Source of the DNA: JACVRW01 sp963734025
Lineage (GTDB): Bacteria > Actinomycetota > Thermoleophilia > Solirubrobacterales > Thermoleophilaceae
Reading direction: 5' to 3'
NCBI GenBank assembly: GCA_963734025.1
Contig: CAVTFR010000017.1
Coordinates: forward strand, 310,001 to 374,000
DNA length: 64,000 nucleotides
Part shown: one piece after another, positions 16,253 to 25,879 of the stretch
How the letters are laid out: each line of letters begins with the position of its first letter
Position numbering within the stretch: the first letter of the stretch is position 1
Position numbers and translations under genes: made by a program
Notes under the pieces: model-generated
Databases searched by the model: none
What the model was told of the DNA's origin: nothing
What the model saw: only the letters and a program-made list of their open reading frames with translations

Positions 16253-17075
16253 CGAGGGTCGCGAGCGCCACGTCGGGGGCCACGCCGTCGTGAACGACCG
16301 ACATGAGCGCCCGTGTCATCGCCGACGGGCGCTCGTGCTGGATCACGTTGCGGCCGTAGACGATCCCCGCGGCGCCCGCCTCCAGCACGGCGTGCGTCCG
16401 GCGCAGCACCTCCTCGTCAGAGGCGCGCCCGCCGCCGCGGACCAGCAGCGGGACGGGGGCGGCCACCTCGATCACGCCCGGATAGTCGCCGAGGTCGTCG
16501 GTCGGGTCCGCCTTGATCACGTCCGCGCCGAGCTCGACGGCCTGGCGCACAAGCGCGCGGATGCGCTCGGGGTCGCCGTTGACCCCGTACCCGGCCGAGC
16601 CCGGTTTCATGGCCAGCGGCTCGACCATGAGCGGCATTCCAGCCGGCTCGCAGCGAGCCTTGAGCGCGCCGACGTTGCGCACGCACGCCCGGTGGAGGTC
16701 GTCGCGCCCGTCGATCCAGAGCAGGTTGACGACCACGCACGCCGCGTCCAGGCGCAGCGCCCGCTCGATCGCCTCCGGCACGAGCTCCGAGAAGTAACCC
16801 GCCTCGGCCTCGACCGTGGGGCCGTACACGTTCGCGACGTCCGTGCGCAGCACCAGCGCGGGCTTCGGGCTCGGCCGTTCCTGCAGGAGCGGCGCGCTGC
16901 CGGGCGATAGCTGGATCGCGTCGGGGGCGGCCTCGACCAGCACGTCGAGCGCCGCCGCCAGGTCCTCGATGCCCGCGAGGAAGCGCGGCTCGCCGAAGAA
17001 ACCGTGGTCGACCGCGACGTCGAAGCAGCGCCCGTCGGCGGCGAACAGCCGGCGCAGGCGCGGCGCCACGCTCAC
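16245..17075 (-). CDS. DhnA/LsrF-type class I aldolase
   Basis: 276 residues of a TIM-barrel aldolase family that includes archaeal-type FBP aldolase and LsrF. Motifs: FDVAVDHGFFGEP near the N-terminus, VVVNLLWIDG in the middle, GADVIKADPTDD with the likely Schiff-base lysine, then VPLLVRGGGRASDEEVL and AAGIVYGRNVIQHERP. GTG 17075 is chosen because it overlaps the TGA of the pfkB remnant as GTGA, the standard junction of an operon. The aldol substrate is unknown; together with a PfkB-type kinase and a Gfo/Idh enzyme it suggests degradation of a phosphorylated sugar or inositol derivative. Confidence 0.82.
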   Translation of the reverse strand: MSVAPRLRRLFAADGRCFDVAVDHGFFGEPRFLAGIEDLAAALDVLVEAAPDAIQLSPGSAPLLQERPSPKPALVLRTDVANVYGPTVEAEAGYFSELVPEAIERALRLDAACVVVNLLWIDGRDDLHRACVRNVGALKARCEPAGMPLMVEPLAMKPGSAGYGVNGDPERIRALVRQAVELGADVIKADPTDDLGDYPGVIEVAAPVPLLVRGGGRASDEEVLRRTHAVLEAGAAGIVYGRNVIQHERPSAMTRALMSVVHDGVAPDVALATLGG

Positions 17076-17281
17076 AGTGCCATCGCCTCGCACAGCGCGG
17101 TCGGCGTGCTCAACCGCACGAGGGCGGTGGCGGTCGAGAGCGCGCAGCCGCCGGTTGCCGGCTGCACGGAGTCGACGCGCGTCAGCAGCCCCGGCGGCGG
17201 TATGGCGTCGACTGGCGATGCGATCGCATCGGCCACGATGATCCCCGCACAGAGCACCTCGAGTCGCGAGCCCGTCTGCAT
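17072..17281 (-). pseudogene. PfkB-family carbohydrate kinase, internal deletion
   Basis: 69 codons. The first ~63 residues are a clear PfkB N-terminus: LEVLCAGIIVADAIA, VDAIPPPGLLTRVD, then TGGCALSTATALVRL. A full kinase needs about 300 residues with a C-terminal GAGD motif; here the frame ends after a few more codons in CTGTGA, which preserves the GTGA junction to the aldolase gene. The simplest reading is an internal deletion that kept both promoter and operon junction. Its TAGGAT -10 remains 9 nt before the ATG, so it still supplies transcription and translation entry for the two downstream genes. Confidence 0.75.
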
Positions 17282-17290
17282 GCGGGCGCG

Positions 17291-17296
17291 ATCCTA
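17291..17296 (-). promoter_or_regulatory. -10 hexamer TAGGAT for the pfkB(remnant)-aldolase-oxidoreductase operon
   Basis: Read on the minus strand, TAGGAT ends 9 nt before the ATG at 17281; leaderless type. Confidence 0.45.
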
Positions 17297-17312
17297 CCTG
17301 CGCGCCTGCGCA

Positions 17313-17854
17313 TCATCGCGCCGCGCAGACGACCCAGACGCTGGCCGTCCGCTCGGCGCCTGCGCCGTTGAGGATCGCGCCGCCCCAGCCGTTCGCAACC
17401 GCGCCCTGGGCGTTCGGGGCAGCGGCGCCGACGCGCGGCTCGGAGAAGACGACCCGGTCATCTGCGTCGAGGCTCCCGAACGACACACCGCCCCCCAGAG
17501 CGCGCTGGCCGGCGGGGCAGCCGACGTCCTGGCCGGCCGTCACGCCTGCACCGACGGGGAAGTTGTCGAAGCGCACGCTCGCGTCGCCGGCGAGCAGCCC
17601 GCCCTGCAGGTCCGCGGCCCCCAGCGAGCCGTTCAGCACCTCGCCCGAGCGGACCGAGCCTCCCGCCAGCTCGTCGTTGGAGATCGAGTTCACGCCGACG
17701 TCCGCGTCGCCCACGCTGCCGTCGCGCAAGTCGACCCCCTCGACGCTGCCGTTGGCGAGGTCGCCGCCGGCCAGCCCGCCGTCCAGGACGTGCCGGTCAG
17801 GGCGAAGAAGAGCGCGATCAGACCGAGGTGATGGCGGCGGAGGTAGCTGAGCAT
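17313..17854 (-). pseudogene. secreted 'DGS'-repeat protein, frameshifted after the signal peptide
   Basis: From ATG 17854, after a GGAGGGG ribosome site, one frame reads MLSYLRRHHLGLIALFFALTG, a signal peptide typical of Thermoleophilia-type exported proteins. Near 17793 the homologous frame changes to one continuing VLDGGLAGGDLANGSVEG, VDLRDGSVGDADVG and LLAGDASVRF, a degenerate repeat with D/N-G-S units, then a conserved end (CPAGQRALGGGVSFGS, GWGGAILNGAGAERTASVWV). The mature part lies in frame 17313..17864; the signal peptide lies in the next frame. A small deletion fits. Function unknown; probably a surface protein. Confidence 0.65.
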
Positions 17855-17904
17855 GCCCCTCCAAACTCAGGGCAGGCCCGAAGGATGCGGGGGCGGGCGG
17901 GTCG

Positions 17905-19497
17905 TTAGTCCTCGAGCCGCTCGTAGGCCGGCAGCGTGAGGAACTCCACGAACTCGTCGCCGCTCAGCGCGACCGACTCGAAGAGCTCACGCGACAGTCC
18001 CGGCCGGCCCTGCGTCTCGAACCACTCGTCGTCGCCGATCTCCTGGCGGATCTTCTCGAGCTCCGAGGTCTCGAGCTCGCGCACCAGCTCCGGAGTGATC
18101 GCCCGGCCGTCGTCCAGCGTCGCGCCGTGCTCGATCCACTGCCACACCTGGCCGCGGGCGATCTCCGCCGTCGCGGCATCCTCCATCAGCCCGTAGATCG
18201 CGGCGGCGCCGTTGCCGCGCAGCCAGGACGAGATGTACTGGATCCCCACGTTCACGTTCGAGCGCAGCCCGGACTCGGTGATCTCGCCGGGCGTCTCAGG
18301 GACGGCCAGCAGGCCCGCGGCGCTCGCTGAGACGTCGTCGCGCTGCCGCTCGACCTGGTTCGGCCTGTCGCCGAGCACCTCGTCGAAGGCCTCGGTCGCG
18401 ACCGGCACGGAGTCCGGATGGGCGACCCAGGTTCCGTCGAAGCCCTCGCCGGCCTCGCGCTCCTTGTCCGCGCGCACGGCCTCGAAGGCCTTCCTGTTCG
18501 CCTCCTCGTCGCTGCGGCTCGGGATCACGGCCGACATGCCGCCCATCGCGTGCGCGCCGCGGGCGTGGCAGGTCTTGACGACCAGCTGCGAGTAGGCGTG
18601 CATGAACGGCACCGTCATCGTCACCGCCGAGCGGTCCGGCAGCACGAAGTCGGGGCGCGAGCGGAAGCGCTTGATCATCGAGAAGATGTAGTCCCAGCGC
18701 CCCGCGTTGAGGCCCGCGGCGTGGTCGCGCAGCTCGTAGAGAATCGCGTCCATGCAGAAGGCGGCCGGGATCGTCTCGATCAGGACGGTCGCCTTGATCG
18801 TCCCGCGGTCCAGCCCGAGCGCCTGCTCGGCGATCACGAAGGCGTCGCGCCAGAGCGCCGCCTCGCGGTGCGACTCGAGCTTCGGGATGTAGAAGTAGGG
18901 TCCGCTGCCGCGCTCGAGCAGCTCGTGGGCGTTGCGGTGCACGTAGAGGCCGAAGTCCATGAACGCGCCCGCCACCGTGCCGCCGTTCACGCGCAGGTGG
19001 CGCTCCGGCAGGTGCAGCCCCCGCGGGCGCACCAGCAGTACCGCGTGCTCCTCCTCGAGCCGGTAGCTCTTCCCCTGCTCCTCGTGCTCCATCTGACCGC
19101 GCACGGCGTCGGCGAGGTTGACCTGGCCGCCGACCATGTTGCGCCAGGTCGGCGAGTTGGCGTCCTCGAAGTCGGCCATGAAGCCGCGCGCGCCCGAGTT
19201 GAGCGCGTTGATCACCATCTTGCGGCTCGTGGGGCCGGTGATCTCGACGCGCCGGTCCTGAAGCGCGTCGGGCACGGGCGCGACGGTGAAGTCCTCGGGT
19301 GCGCCGACGAAGTCGAGCGTCCCGCCGGCGTCGAGCTCCGCCTGGCGCTCCTGGCGCGCGTCGAGCAGCGCCCGGCGCGTGTCGTCGAGCTCCTCGTGGA
19401 GGCGGCCCACGAGCTCGAGCGCCTCGCTCGTAAGGACCTCCTCGTGGCGCTCGGCAGGTACTCCGCGTACGTCGATGTCCTCGGGGCGTGTCGCCAT
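17905..19497 (-). CDS. aceB: malate synthase A
   Basis: Condenses glyoxylate and acetyl-CoA to malate. 530 residues, the usual length of the A isoform. Motifs: INALNSGARGFMADFEDA near residue 100, then VLLVRPRGLHLPE and IKATVLIETIPAAFCMDAI, the latter with catalytic-site Arg/Glu context; further GAHAMGGMSAVIPSR and GIQYISSWLRGNGAAAI. No isocitrate lyase is in the window. The glycolate oxidase genes 4 kb away make glyoxylate, so AceB here may serve glycolate use rather than a classical glyoxylate shunt. The gene stands alone between the secreted protein remnant and ettA. Confidence 0.95.
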   Translation of the reverse strand: MATRPEDIDVRGVPAERHEEVLTSEALELVGRLHEELDDTRRALLDARQERQAELDAGGTLDFVGAPEDFTVAPVPDALQDRRVEITGPTSRKMVINALNSGARGFMADFEDANSPTWRNMVGGQVNLADAVRGQMEHEEQGKSYRLEEEHAVLLVRPRGLHLPERHLRVNGGTVAGAFMDFGLYVHRNAHELLERGSGPYFYIPKLESHREAALWRDAFVIAEQALGLDRGTIKATVLIETIPAAFCMDAILYELRDHAAGLNAGRWDYIFSMIKRFRSRPDFVLPDRSAVTMTVPFMHAYSQLVVKTCHARGAHAMGGMSAVIPSRSDEEANRKAFEAVRADKEREAGEGFDGTWVAHPDSVPVATEAFDEVLGDRPNQVERQRDDVSASAAGLLAVPETPGEITESGLRSNVNVGIQYISSWLRGNGAAAIYGLMEDAATAEIARGQVWQWIEHGATLDDGRAITPELVRELETSELEKIRQEIGDDEWFETQGRPGLSRELFESVALSGDEFVEFLTLPAYERLED

Positions 19498-19534
19498 GTC
19501 GAACTCTTGCCCGGAGCGGGCCGGACTCAGACCT

Positions 19535-21190
<1,656 letters not shown>

Positions 21191-21198
21191 GGCAGCCG

Positions 21199-21204
21199 AG
21201 GCTA
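21199..21204 (-). promoter_or_regulatory. -10 hexamer TAGCCT for ettA, overlapping a stop codon
   Basis: Minus-strand TAGCCT ends 8 nt before the ettA ATG. Its TAG is also the stop codon of the upstream serine hydrolase (21202-21204). Confidence 0.5.
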
Positions 21205-22197
21205 GCGGGCGGCCGCGGCGCCGATCAGGCGCAGCCCGAGCCGTCCGACCCCCCGTGCCTGATTGGCCAAGACGACGACCGCGACGCGCCGCTCAGGGCT
21301 CAGGCCGGCGAACGCGCGAAAGCCACCGGTGCCGCCCTCGTGGACGAGCAGCTCGACGGGCAGGCGTCCGCGGGCCGGCAGCAGCAGCCAGCCGAGCCCG
21401 ACGTGCGCGCCGCCGAAGCGGGCGCGCGGCCGCTGGGTCTCGCGCGCGGCGACGGCGAGCGGCCGCCCCGAGCGGTCGGCGTGGAGGCGCAGGAAGGCGA
21501 GCAGGTCCGTCGCGGTGGAGCGCAGCCCGCCGGCGCCGGCGAGCGCGGCCAGGTCCCAGTGCGGCGTCGAGCTCCCGCCCCATGTGTGCCCGCTGGCGAG
21601 GCGGCCCCCGTCGACCTCCGTGCCGGTGTCGCGCAGGCCGAGCGGCCGGCAGATGCGCCGCTGCACGAGCTCCTCGTAGCTCGCCCCCGCGCGCAGGGCG
21701 AGCAGGTATCCGAGCAGCCCGACGCCGTAGTTGGAGTAGCCCGCGCGGCGCTCGGGCGCCCGGCGTGGGCGCGTGCGCGGGATCGCCTCCTCGAGCCGCG
21801 CTGCGTCCCAGTCCGCGTACGGGTTGCGGCGCCGCGTGGTGAGCGCCGGCACGAGCAGGCCGCGCGGAAGCCCCGGAAGCCCGGAGCGGTGCGAGGAGAG
21901 GTCCGCCAGCGTGATCTCACGGCCCCTCGAGGGCAGCTCGACGCCCGGAGGCAGATGCAGGGAGACCCGGTCGTCGATGCCGACGAGACCGTCGCGCGCC
22001 ATGTCGGCGAGCAGCGTGGCAGTGAAGACCTTGGTGATCGAGCCGATCTCGAAGATCGAGCCGGCGCCGGCGGGAAGCTCGCCGCGCTGCCAGAGGCCGA
22101 TCGGCTCGCCGTCGCGCCAGGCGCCCACCACGAGGCCCGTGCGCGACGCGCGTGTGCGCGACAGCACGCGCTCGACGCGGCTGCGAAGCGAGCTCAA
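21202..22197 (-). CDS. class C beta-lactamase-related serine hydrolase
   Basis: 331 residues from a TTG start. The three active-site elements of the beta-lactamase/penicillin-binding fold are present: S53-I-T-K56, Y154-S-N156 and H286-E-G288 (in place of KTG). No signal peptide is evident, so it is likely cytosolic, as for many esterase-like or peptidase members. Substrate unknown; the family covers esterases, D-aminopeptidases and carboxypeptidases, and there is no reason to call it a resistance enzyme. Its stop codon overlaps the ettA promoter. Confidence 0.85.
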   Translation of the reverse strand: MSSLRSRVERVLSRTRASRTGLVVGAWRDGEPIGLWQRGELPAGAGSIFEIGSITKVFTATLLADMARDGLVGIDDRVSLHLPPGVELPSRGREITLADLSSHRSGLPGLPRGLLVPALTTRRRNPYADWDAARLEEAIPRTRPRRAPERRAGYSNYGVGLLGYLLALRAGASYEELVQRRICRPLGLRDTGTEVDGGRLASGHTWGGSSTPHWDLAALAGAGGLRSTATDLLAFLRLHADRSGRPLAVAARETQRPRARFGGAHVGLGWLLLPARGRLPVELLVHEGGTGGFRAFAGLSPERRVAVVVLANQARGVGRLGLRLIGAAAAR

Positions 22198-22222
22198 TGG
22201 GCTAGCCCGCCACGTCGCTGAC

Positions 22223-22633
22223 TCAGACCGCCACGTCGTCCAGGCTTCGCCCGAGGTAGCGCTCCACGTCGTTCTCCTTGAGCACGTCCTCGAGCCACGC
22301 GCGGCGCTCGAAGTCGATCACCTCGAGCTCCCACACGCAGGCCATGCCGGTGCCGTCGGCAGGCTCGAGCGCGCCCGGCTCGTCGAGCGGGGACGCGAAG
22401 GCGCGCATGTGGATCTCGTTGTCGTTCGCCCACCAGTAGACGAGGCCGAGCCCGGCGCCCGCAGCGTCGTGGGCGATCGTGAAGCCCACGGCGTCGTCCG
22501 GCACCACCTCGGCGGCGGCGTCCCGGGTGGCGGCGAGGAGCTCCGGCCGGGCGGCTCCGGCGATGCCGATCCCGTAGTGCTTCAGCCGTCCCTCACGTCC
22601 GGCGAAGGCGATCTGGCGCGGTTCGTAGGCCAT
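22223..22633 (-). CDS. conserved protein of unknown function
   Basis: 136 residues, not assigned to a named family. It begins MAYEPRQIAFAGREGRLKHY, continues VGFTIAHDAAGAGLGLVYWW, and ends CVWELEVIDFERRAWLEDVL. The Trp-rich centre and this last motif look like a small actinobacterial family of free-standing cytosolic proteins that I have met without a function. The ATG at 22633 is supported by a leaderless -10 (TACCTT) 7 nt upstream; a longer frame to 23056 is the antisense of the LLM gene. Transcribed divergently from the LLM oxidoreductase with only 25 bp between the two start codons. Confidence 0.7.
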   Translation of the reverse strand: MAYEPRQIAFAGREGRLKHYGIGIAGAARPELLAATRDAAAEVVPDDAVGFTIAHDAAGAGLGLVYWWANDNEIHMRAFASPLDEPGALEPADGTGMACVWELEVIDFERRAWLEDVLKENDVERYLGRSLDDVAV

Positions 22634-22640
22634 GAGCGTG

Positions 22641-22650
22641 AAGGTAGTCT
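22641..22650. promoter_or_regulatory. two overlapping, divergent leaderless -10 hexamers
   Basis: Plus strand TAGTCT (22645-22650) ends 8 nt before ATG 22659. Minus strand TACCTT (22646-22641) ends 7 nt before ATG 22633. The two hexamers share the TA at 22645-22646, so the whole 25-bp gap serves two divergent genes. Confidence 0.5.
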
Positions 22651-22658
22651 CCCGCGCC

Positions 22659-23481
22659 ATGCGATCACTGGGACGGATCGGCATCTGGATTCCCCGCACC
22701 GCCGGCACGGACGCTGTGAGGGAGATCGAGGAGCTCGGCTTCGGGGCTCTGTGGCTCGGCCTCAGCCCGTCCCTCGAGCAGACGCGCCCGTTCCTCGAGC
22801 AGTCGAACACGATGGTCGTCGCAACCGGCATCCTCAACGTCTGGCAGCACGAGCCGGCCGGTGTCGCGGCGGGGCACGCAGAGCTGCAGCGGGACTTCGG
22901 CGGGCGCTTCCTGCTCGGCATCGGCATCGGGCACCCCGAGGCCACGCAGGAGTACACGAAGCCGCTGACCAAGATGCGCGAGTTCTTCGACGGGCTCGAC
23001 GCCGCCGACCCTCCGGTGCCCCCCGACGAGCGCCTGGCCGCCGCGCTCGGGCCCAAGATGCTGGATCTGGCCGCTGAACGGTCGCTCGGGGCCCATCCCT
23101 ACTTCACGCCGGTCGAGCACACGAAGAGCGCCCGCGAGCGGCTCGGGCCCGGACCCCTGCTGGCGCCGGAGGTCACGGTCGTGGTCGAGCCCGACGACGA
23201 GACCGCGCGCGAGAAGGGGCGCGAGTTCGCCGCGCGCTACCTCCAGCGGAGCAACTACACGCGCAACCTGCTCCGGCTCGGCTTCGACGAGCGCGAACTC
23301 GAGGGTGGCGGCAGCGACAGGTTGATAGACGCCGTCGTCCCACACGGGTCGGCGGGGGAGGTGGCCGAGGCGGTCCGCGCGCACCTGGACGCCGGCGCTG
23401 ACCACGTCTGCCTGCAGCCGGTGGGTCACGGGCCGGGCGCCGCTGGACGACTACCGGGCGCTGGCGAAGGCGCTGCTCTAG
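22659..23481 (+). CDS. LLM-class F420-dependent oxidoreductase, C-terminus frameshifted
   Basis: Luciferase-like TIM-barrel enzyme, probably using coenzyme F420. It starts MRSLGRIGIWIPRTAG; motifs include FLLGIGIGHPEATQEYTKPL and AHPYFTPVEHTKSAR. The first frame runs on past the natural end to 23561 with an unrelated Arg/Gly-rich tail. In the next frame, from about 23440, the sequence reads PLDDYRALAKALL and then TAG at 23479-23481, the expected ending. A one-base change near 23440 is therefore likely. Only the last ~13 residues are affected, so the enzyme could still work, or the base may be a sequencing error. Substrate unknown. Confidence 0.8.
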
Positions 23482-24749
23482 CCCGCGCCGTCGATCGAGC
23501 GGGCCAGGAGCTCCATCGGGTGGAGCACCGGCAGCGCGCGGCCGAGCCGGGCCGAGTGTGAGGTGATCTGGAGGGCGCAGCCGGGGTTGGCGGCGACGAC
23601 GGCCTCCGCGCCCGTGTCGAGCAGGTTGCGCGCCTTGCGCTCGCCGAGCTCGGCAGCCGGCTCGGGCTTGATGAGGTTGTAGATGCCCGCCGAGCCGCAG
23701 CACAGCTCCCATTCGGCCGGCTCCACGAGCTCCAGCCCGGGGATGCCCTTCAGCAGTTCGCGGGGCTGCGTGCGGATCGCCTGGGCATGGGCGAGATGGC
23801 AGGCGTCGTGGTACGCGATGCTCATCGCGACGGGCCGGCGCTCGACGCGCGGCTCGACCTCGGCGAGGAACTCGGTCACGTCGCGCACCTTCGCCGAGAA
23901 CGCCTGCGCGCGCTCGGCCCAATCGGGCTCATCGCGCAGCACGTGCCCGTAGTCCTTCATCGCGGACCCGCAGCCGGCGGCGTTCACGATGACCGTGTCG
24001 TACCCCTCGAGCTCCTCGATGGTGCGCTTGGCGAGCGAGCGCGCCTCGGGGTCGGCGCCGGCGTGCAGCGGCAGAGCCCCACAGCAGCGCGGCTGCCGGG
24101 GCGCGTGCACCTCGAAGCCCTCGGCCGCCAGGACGCGTGCCGTTGCCTCGTTCACGTGCCCGAAGAAGACGCGCTGCACGCAGCCCTGTAGCAGCGCCAC
24201 CGTCCCGCGCCGCTCGCCGCGCGCCTCGAAGCGCTCCGGCAGCCGCTGCAGCGAGCGCCGCAGCGGCGTGTCCGGCGCGAGCGTCATCAGGCTGGCGAGC
24301 TTCGGCACGCGCTTCCGGACGCGCGGGCGCCTGACAATCCCGTCGATACCGAGCTTGCGGGCGAGCGCCAGTCCCGGCGCGGAGGCACGCAGGCGACCCG
24401 GCCGCGTGAAAAGCTCGAACACGAGCCGCCGGTGCGCTCGCTCGGCGGGCGTGCGCTCGAAGTTGCGCTCCACCTGGGCGCGCGCGTCCTCGAGCAGCTT
24501 GTCGTACTGCACGCCGGAGGGGCAGGCGGTCACGCAGGCCATGCAGCCAAGGCAGCGGTCGAGGTGCTCGACGAGCGGCGGCGAGATCGCCTCGTGGCCC
24601 TCCTTCATCAGCACGATGCGCCCGCGCGGCGAGTCCATCTCCTCCCCCCAGAGCGTGTAGGTGGGGCAAGTGGGCAGGCAGAACCCGCAGTGGACGCAGT
24701 CGTCGATCAGCTCGAGCTGCGGTGCGCGGGTGTCGTCGTAGCCGCTCAC
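23478..24749 (-). CDS. glcF: glycolate oxidase iron-sulfur subunit
   Basis: 423 residues. Two ferredoxin-type cluster motifs lie near the N-terminus, CVHCGFCLPTCP and CLGCMACVTACP, each binding a [4Fe-4S] cluster. The two cysteine-rich CCG domains follow (PRCCGALPLHAG, ELCCGSAGIYNL), which link to the electron acceptor. It passes electrons from the flavoproteins GlcD and GlcE to the respiratory chain. The GTG start overlaps the glcE stop (GTGA). It is the last gene of the lctP-glcD-glcE-glcF operon and overlaps the LLM gene by 4 nt convergently. Confidence 0.94.
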   Translation of the reverse strand: MSGYDDTRAPQLELIDDCVHCGFCLPTCPTYTLWGEEMDSPRGRIVLMKEGHEAISPPLVEHLDRCLGCMACVTACPSGVQYDKLLEDARAQVERNFERTPAERAHRRLVFELFTRPGRLRASAPGLALARKLGIDGIVRRPRVRKRVPKLASLMTLAPDTPLRRSLQRLPERFEARGERRGTVALLQGCVQRVFFGHVNEATARVLAAEGFEVHAPRQPRCCGALPLHAGADPEARSLAKRTIEELEGYDTVIVNAAGCGSAMKDYGHVLRDEPDWAERAQAFSAKVRDVTEFLAEVEPRVERRPVAMSIAYHDACHLAHAQAIRTQPRELLKGIPGLELVEPAEWELCCGSAGIYNLIKPEPAAELGERKARNLLDTGAEAVVAANPGCALQITSHSARLGRALPVLHPMELLARSIDGAG

Positions 24750-25879
24750 AGGCCGCCCGCGAACACGCCGGGGCTGCAGATGCCGGCGGGGTCGAAGTGC
24801 TCCTTCACCCTGCGCATCAGGGCGACCAGCGCCGGGTCAACCGGCCCCCACGGGTCGACGTCGAGCGAGGCGGGCCGGTCGAGGACGACACAGGGCGATG
24901 GATGCAGGACGCGGCGCAGCGACTCGATCTGCTCGGCGCTCGGCTCCGGGAGCCACACCCAGGAGAGCCCCAGCACGGCGCGCCCGACGAGCGAGCCGCC
25001 GGCGTCCTCGGTGGCTCGGATCAGCGCGGGGAGGTGCGTCGGAAGTGCGGAGACGCGCACGACGGCGCCCTCGGGGCCCTCGCCGCGCTGGCGCGCCCGC
25101 TGCCCCGACCACAGCTCGTCGTCCTCCTCTTCGATCTCCGTCTCGAGACCGGCGTCGCGCAGCAGCCGTTCGGCCAGCTCCGCCTGCGGGCGCGGCGCCG
25201 CGCCCGCGAACCGCACCAGGAGCGAGCCGGCGCCGTCGGCCCAGCAGACGTCGAAGCCGCTGTGCTCGAGCGGCGCGCGGGACACCGCGATCAACGCGCG
25301 ACCGAGCTCGTCGGGGTCGCCCACGCTGCCGAGCGCCGTGGCGCTGGCGGGCTGGAGCGGATGCAGGCGCACCGACACCTCCACGATCGCGCCGAGCGTC
25401 CCCAGCGAGCCCGCGAACAGCTTGGCGAGGTCGTAGCCCGCGACGTTCTTGATCACCTTGCCGCCGCTCTTCGCGAGCGTCCCGTCCGAGAGCGCGACGC
25501 GCATCCCGACGATGAGGTCGCGCACGCCGCCGTAGCGGCCGCGCAGCGGCCCTGAGTCCCCGCTGGCGACGATGCCCCCGAGCGTGGCGCCTCCGTCCGG
25601 CGGGTCGAGCGCCAGCATCTGGCCCTCCTCGGCGAACGCCTCCTGCGCACGGGCGAGCGGAACGCCCGCCTCGAGCACCGCCGTGAGGTCGCCGGCGTTG
25701 TGCTCGAGGATGCGGTCGAGGCCGGCCGTCGGCAGCTCGAGCGCGCGATCGGGGCCCGTGGCGCCCCAGCCGCGCTTGGTGCCGCCGCCCGTGAAGCGCA
25801 CCGGCTCGCCGGCGCCGGCGGCTTCCTTGAGCGCCTCGGCGAGCTCCTCGCGCGTGGCCGGGGCGCCGGTCACCGCCAT
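24746..25879 (-). CDS. glcE: glycolate oxidase FAD-binding subunit GlcE
   Basis: 377 residues. FAD-binding PCMH-type fold with VRFTGGGTKRGWGA near the N-terminus, then PPDGGATLGGIVASGDSGP, the YGGVRDLIVGM and GGKVIKNVAGYDLAKLFAGS segments characteristic of GlcE. It is shorter than GlcD and lacks the long substrate domain. The end, VKEHFDPAGICSPG, matches GlcD/E tails. ATG 25879 shares one nucleotide with the glcD stop (TGATG), so the two are coupled. A longer open frame upstream is the antisense of glcD and is not coding. Confidence 0.93.
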   Translation of the reverse strand: MAVTGAPATREELAEALKEAAGAGEPVRFTGGGTKRGWGATGPDRALELPTAGLDRILEHNAGDLTAVLEAGVPLARAQEAFAEEGQMLALDPPDGGATLGGIVASGDSGPLRGRYGGVRDLIVGMRVALSDGTLAKSGGKVIKNVAGYDLAKLFAGSLGTLGAIVEVSVRLHPLQPASATALGSVGDPDELGRALIAVSRAPLEHSGFDVCWADGAGSLLVRFAGAAPRPQAELAERLLRDAGLETEIEEEDDELWSGQRARQRGEGPEGAVVRVSALPTHLPALIRATEDAGGSLVGRAVLGLSWVWLPEPSAEQIESLRRVLHPSPCVVLDRPASLDVDPWGPVDPALVALMRRVKEHFDPAGICSPGVFAGGL

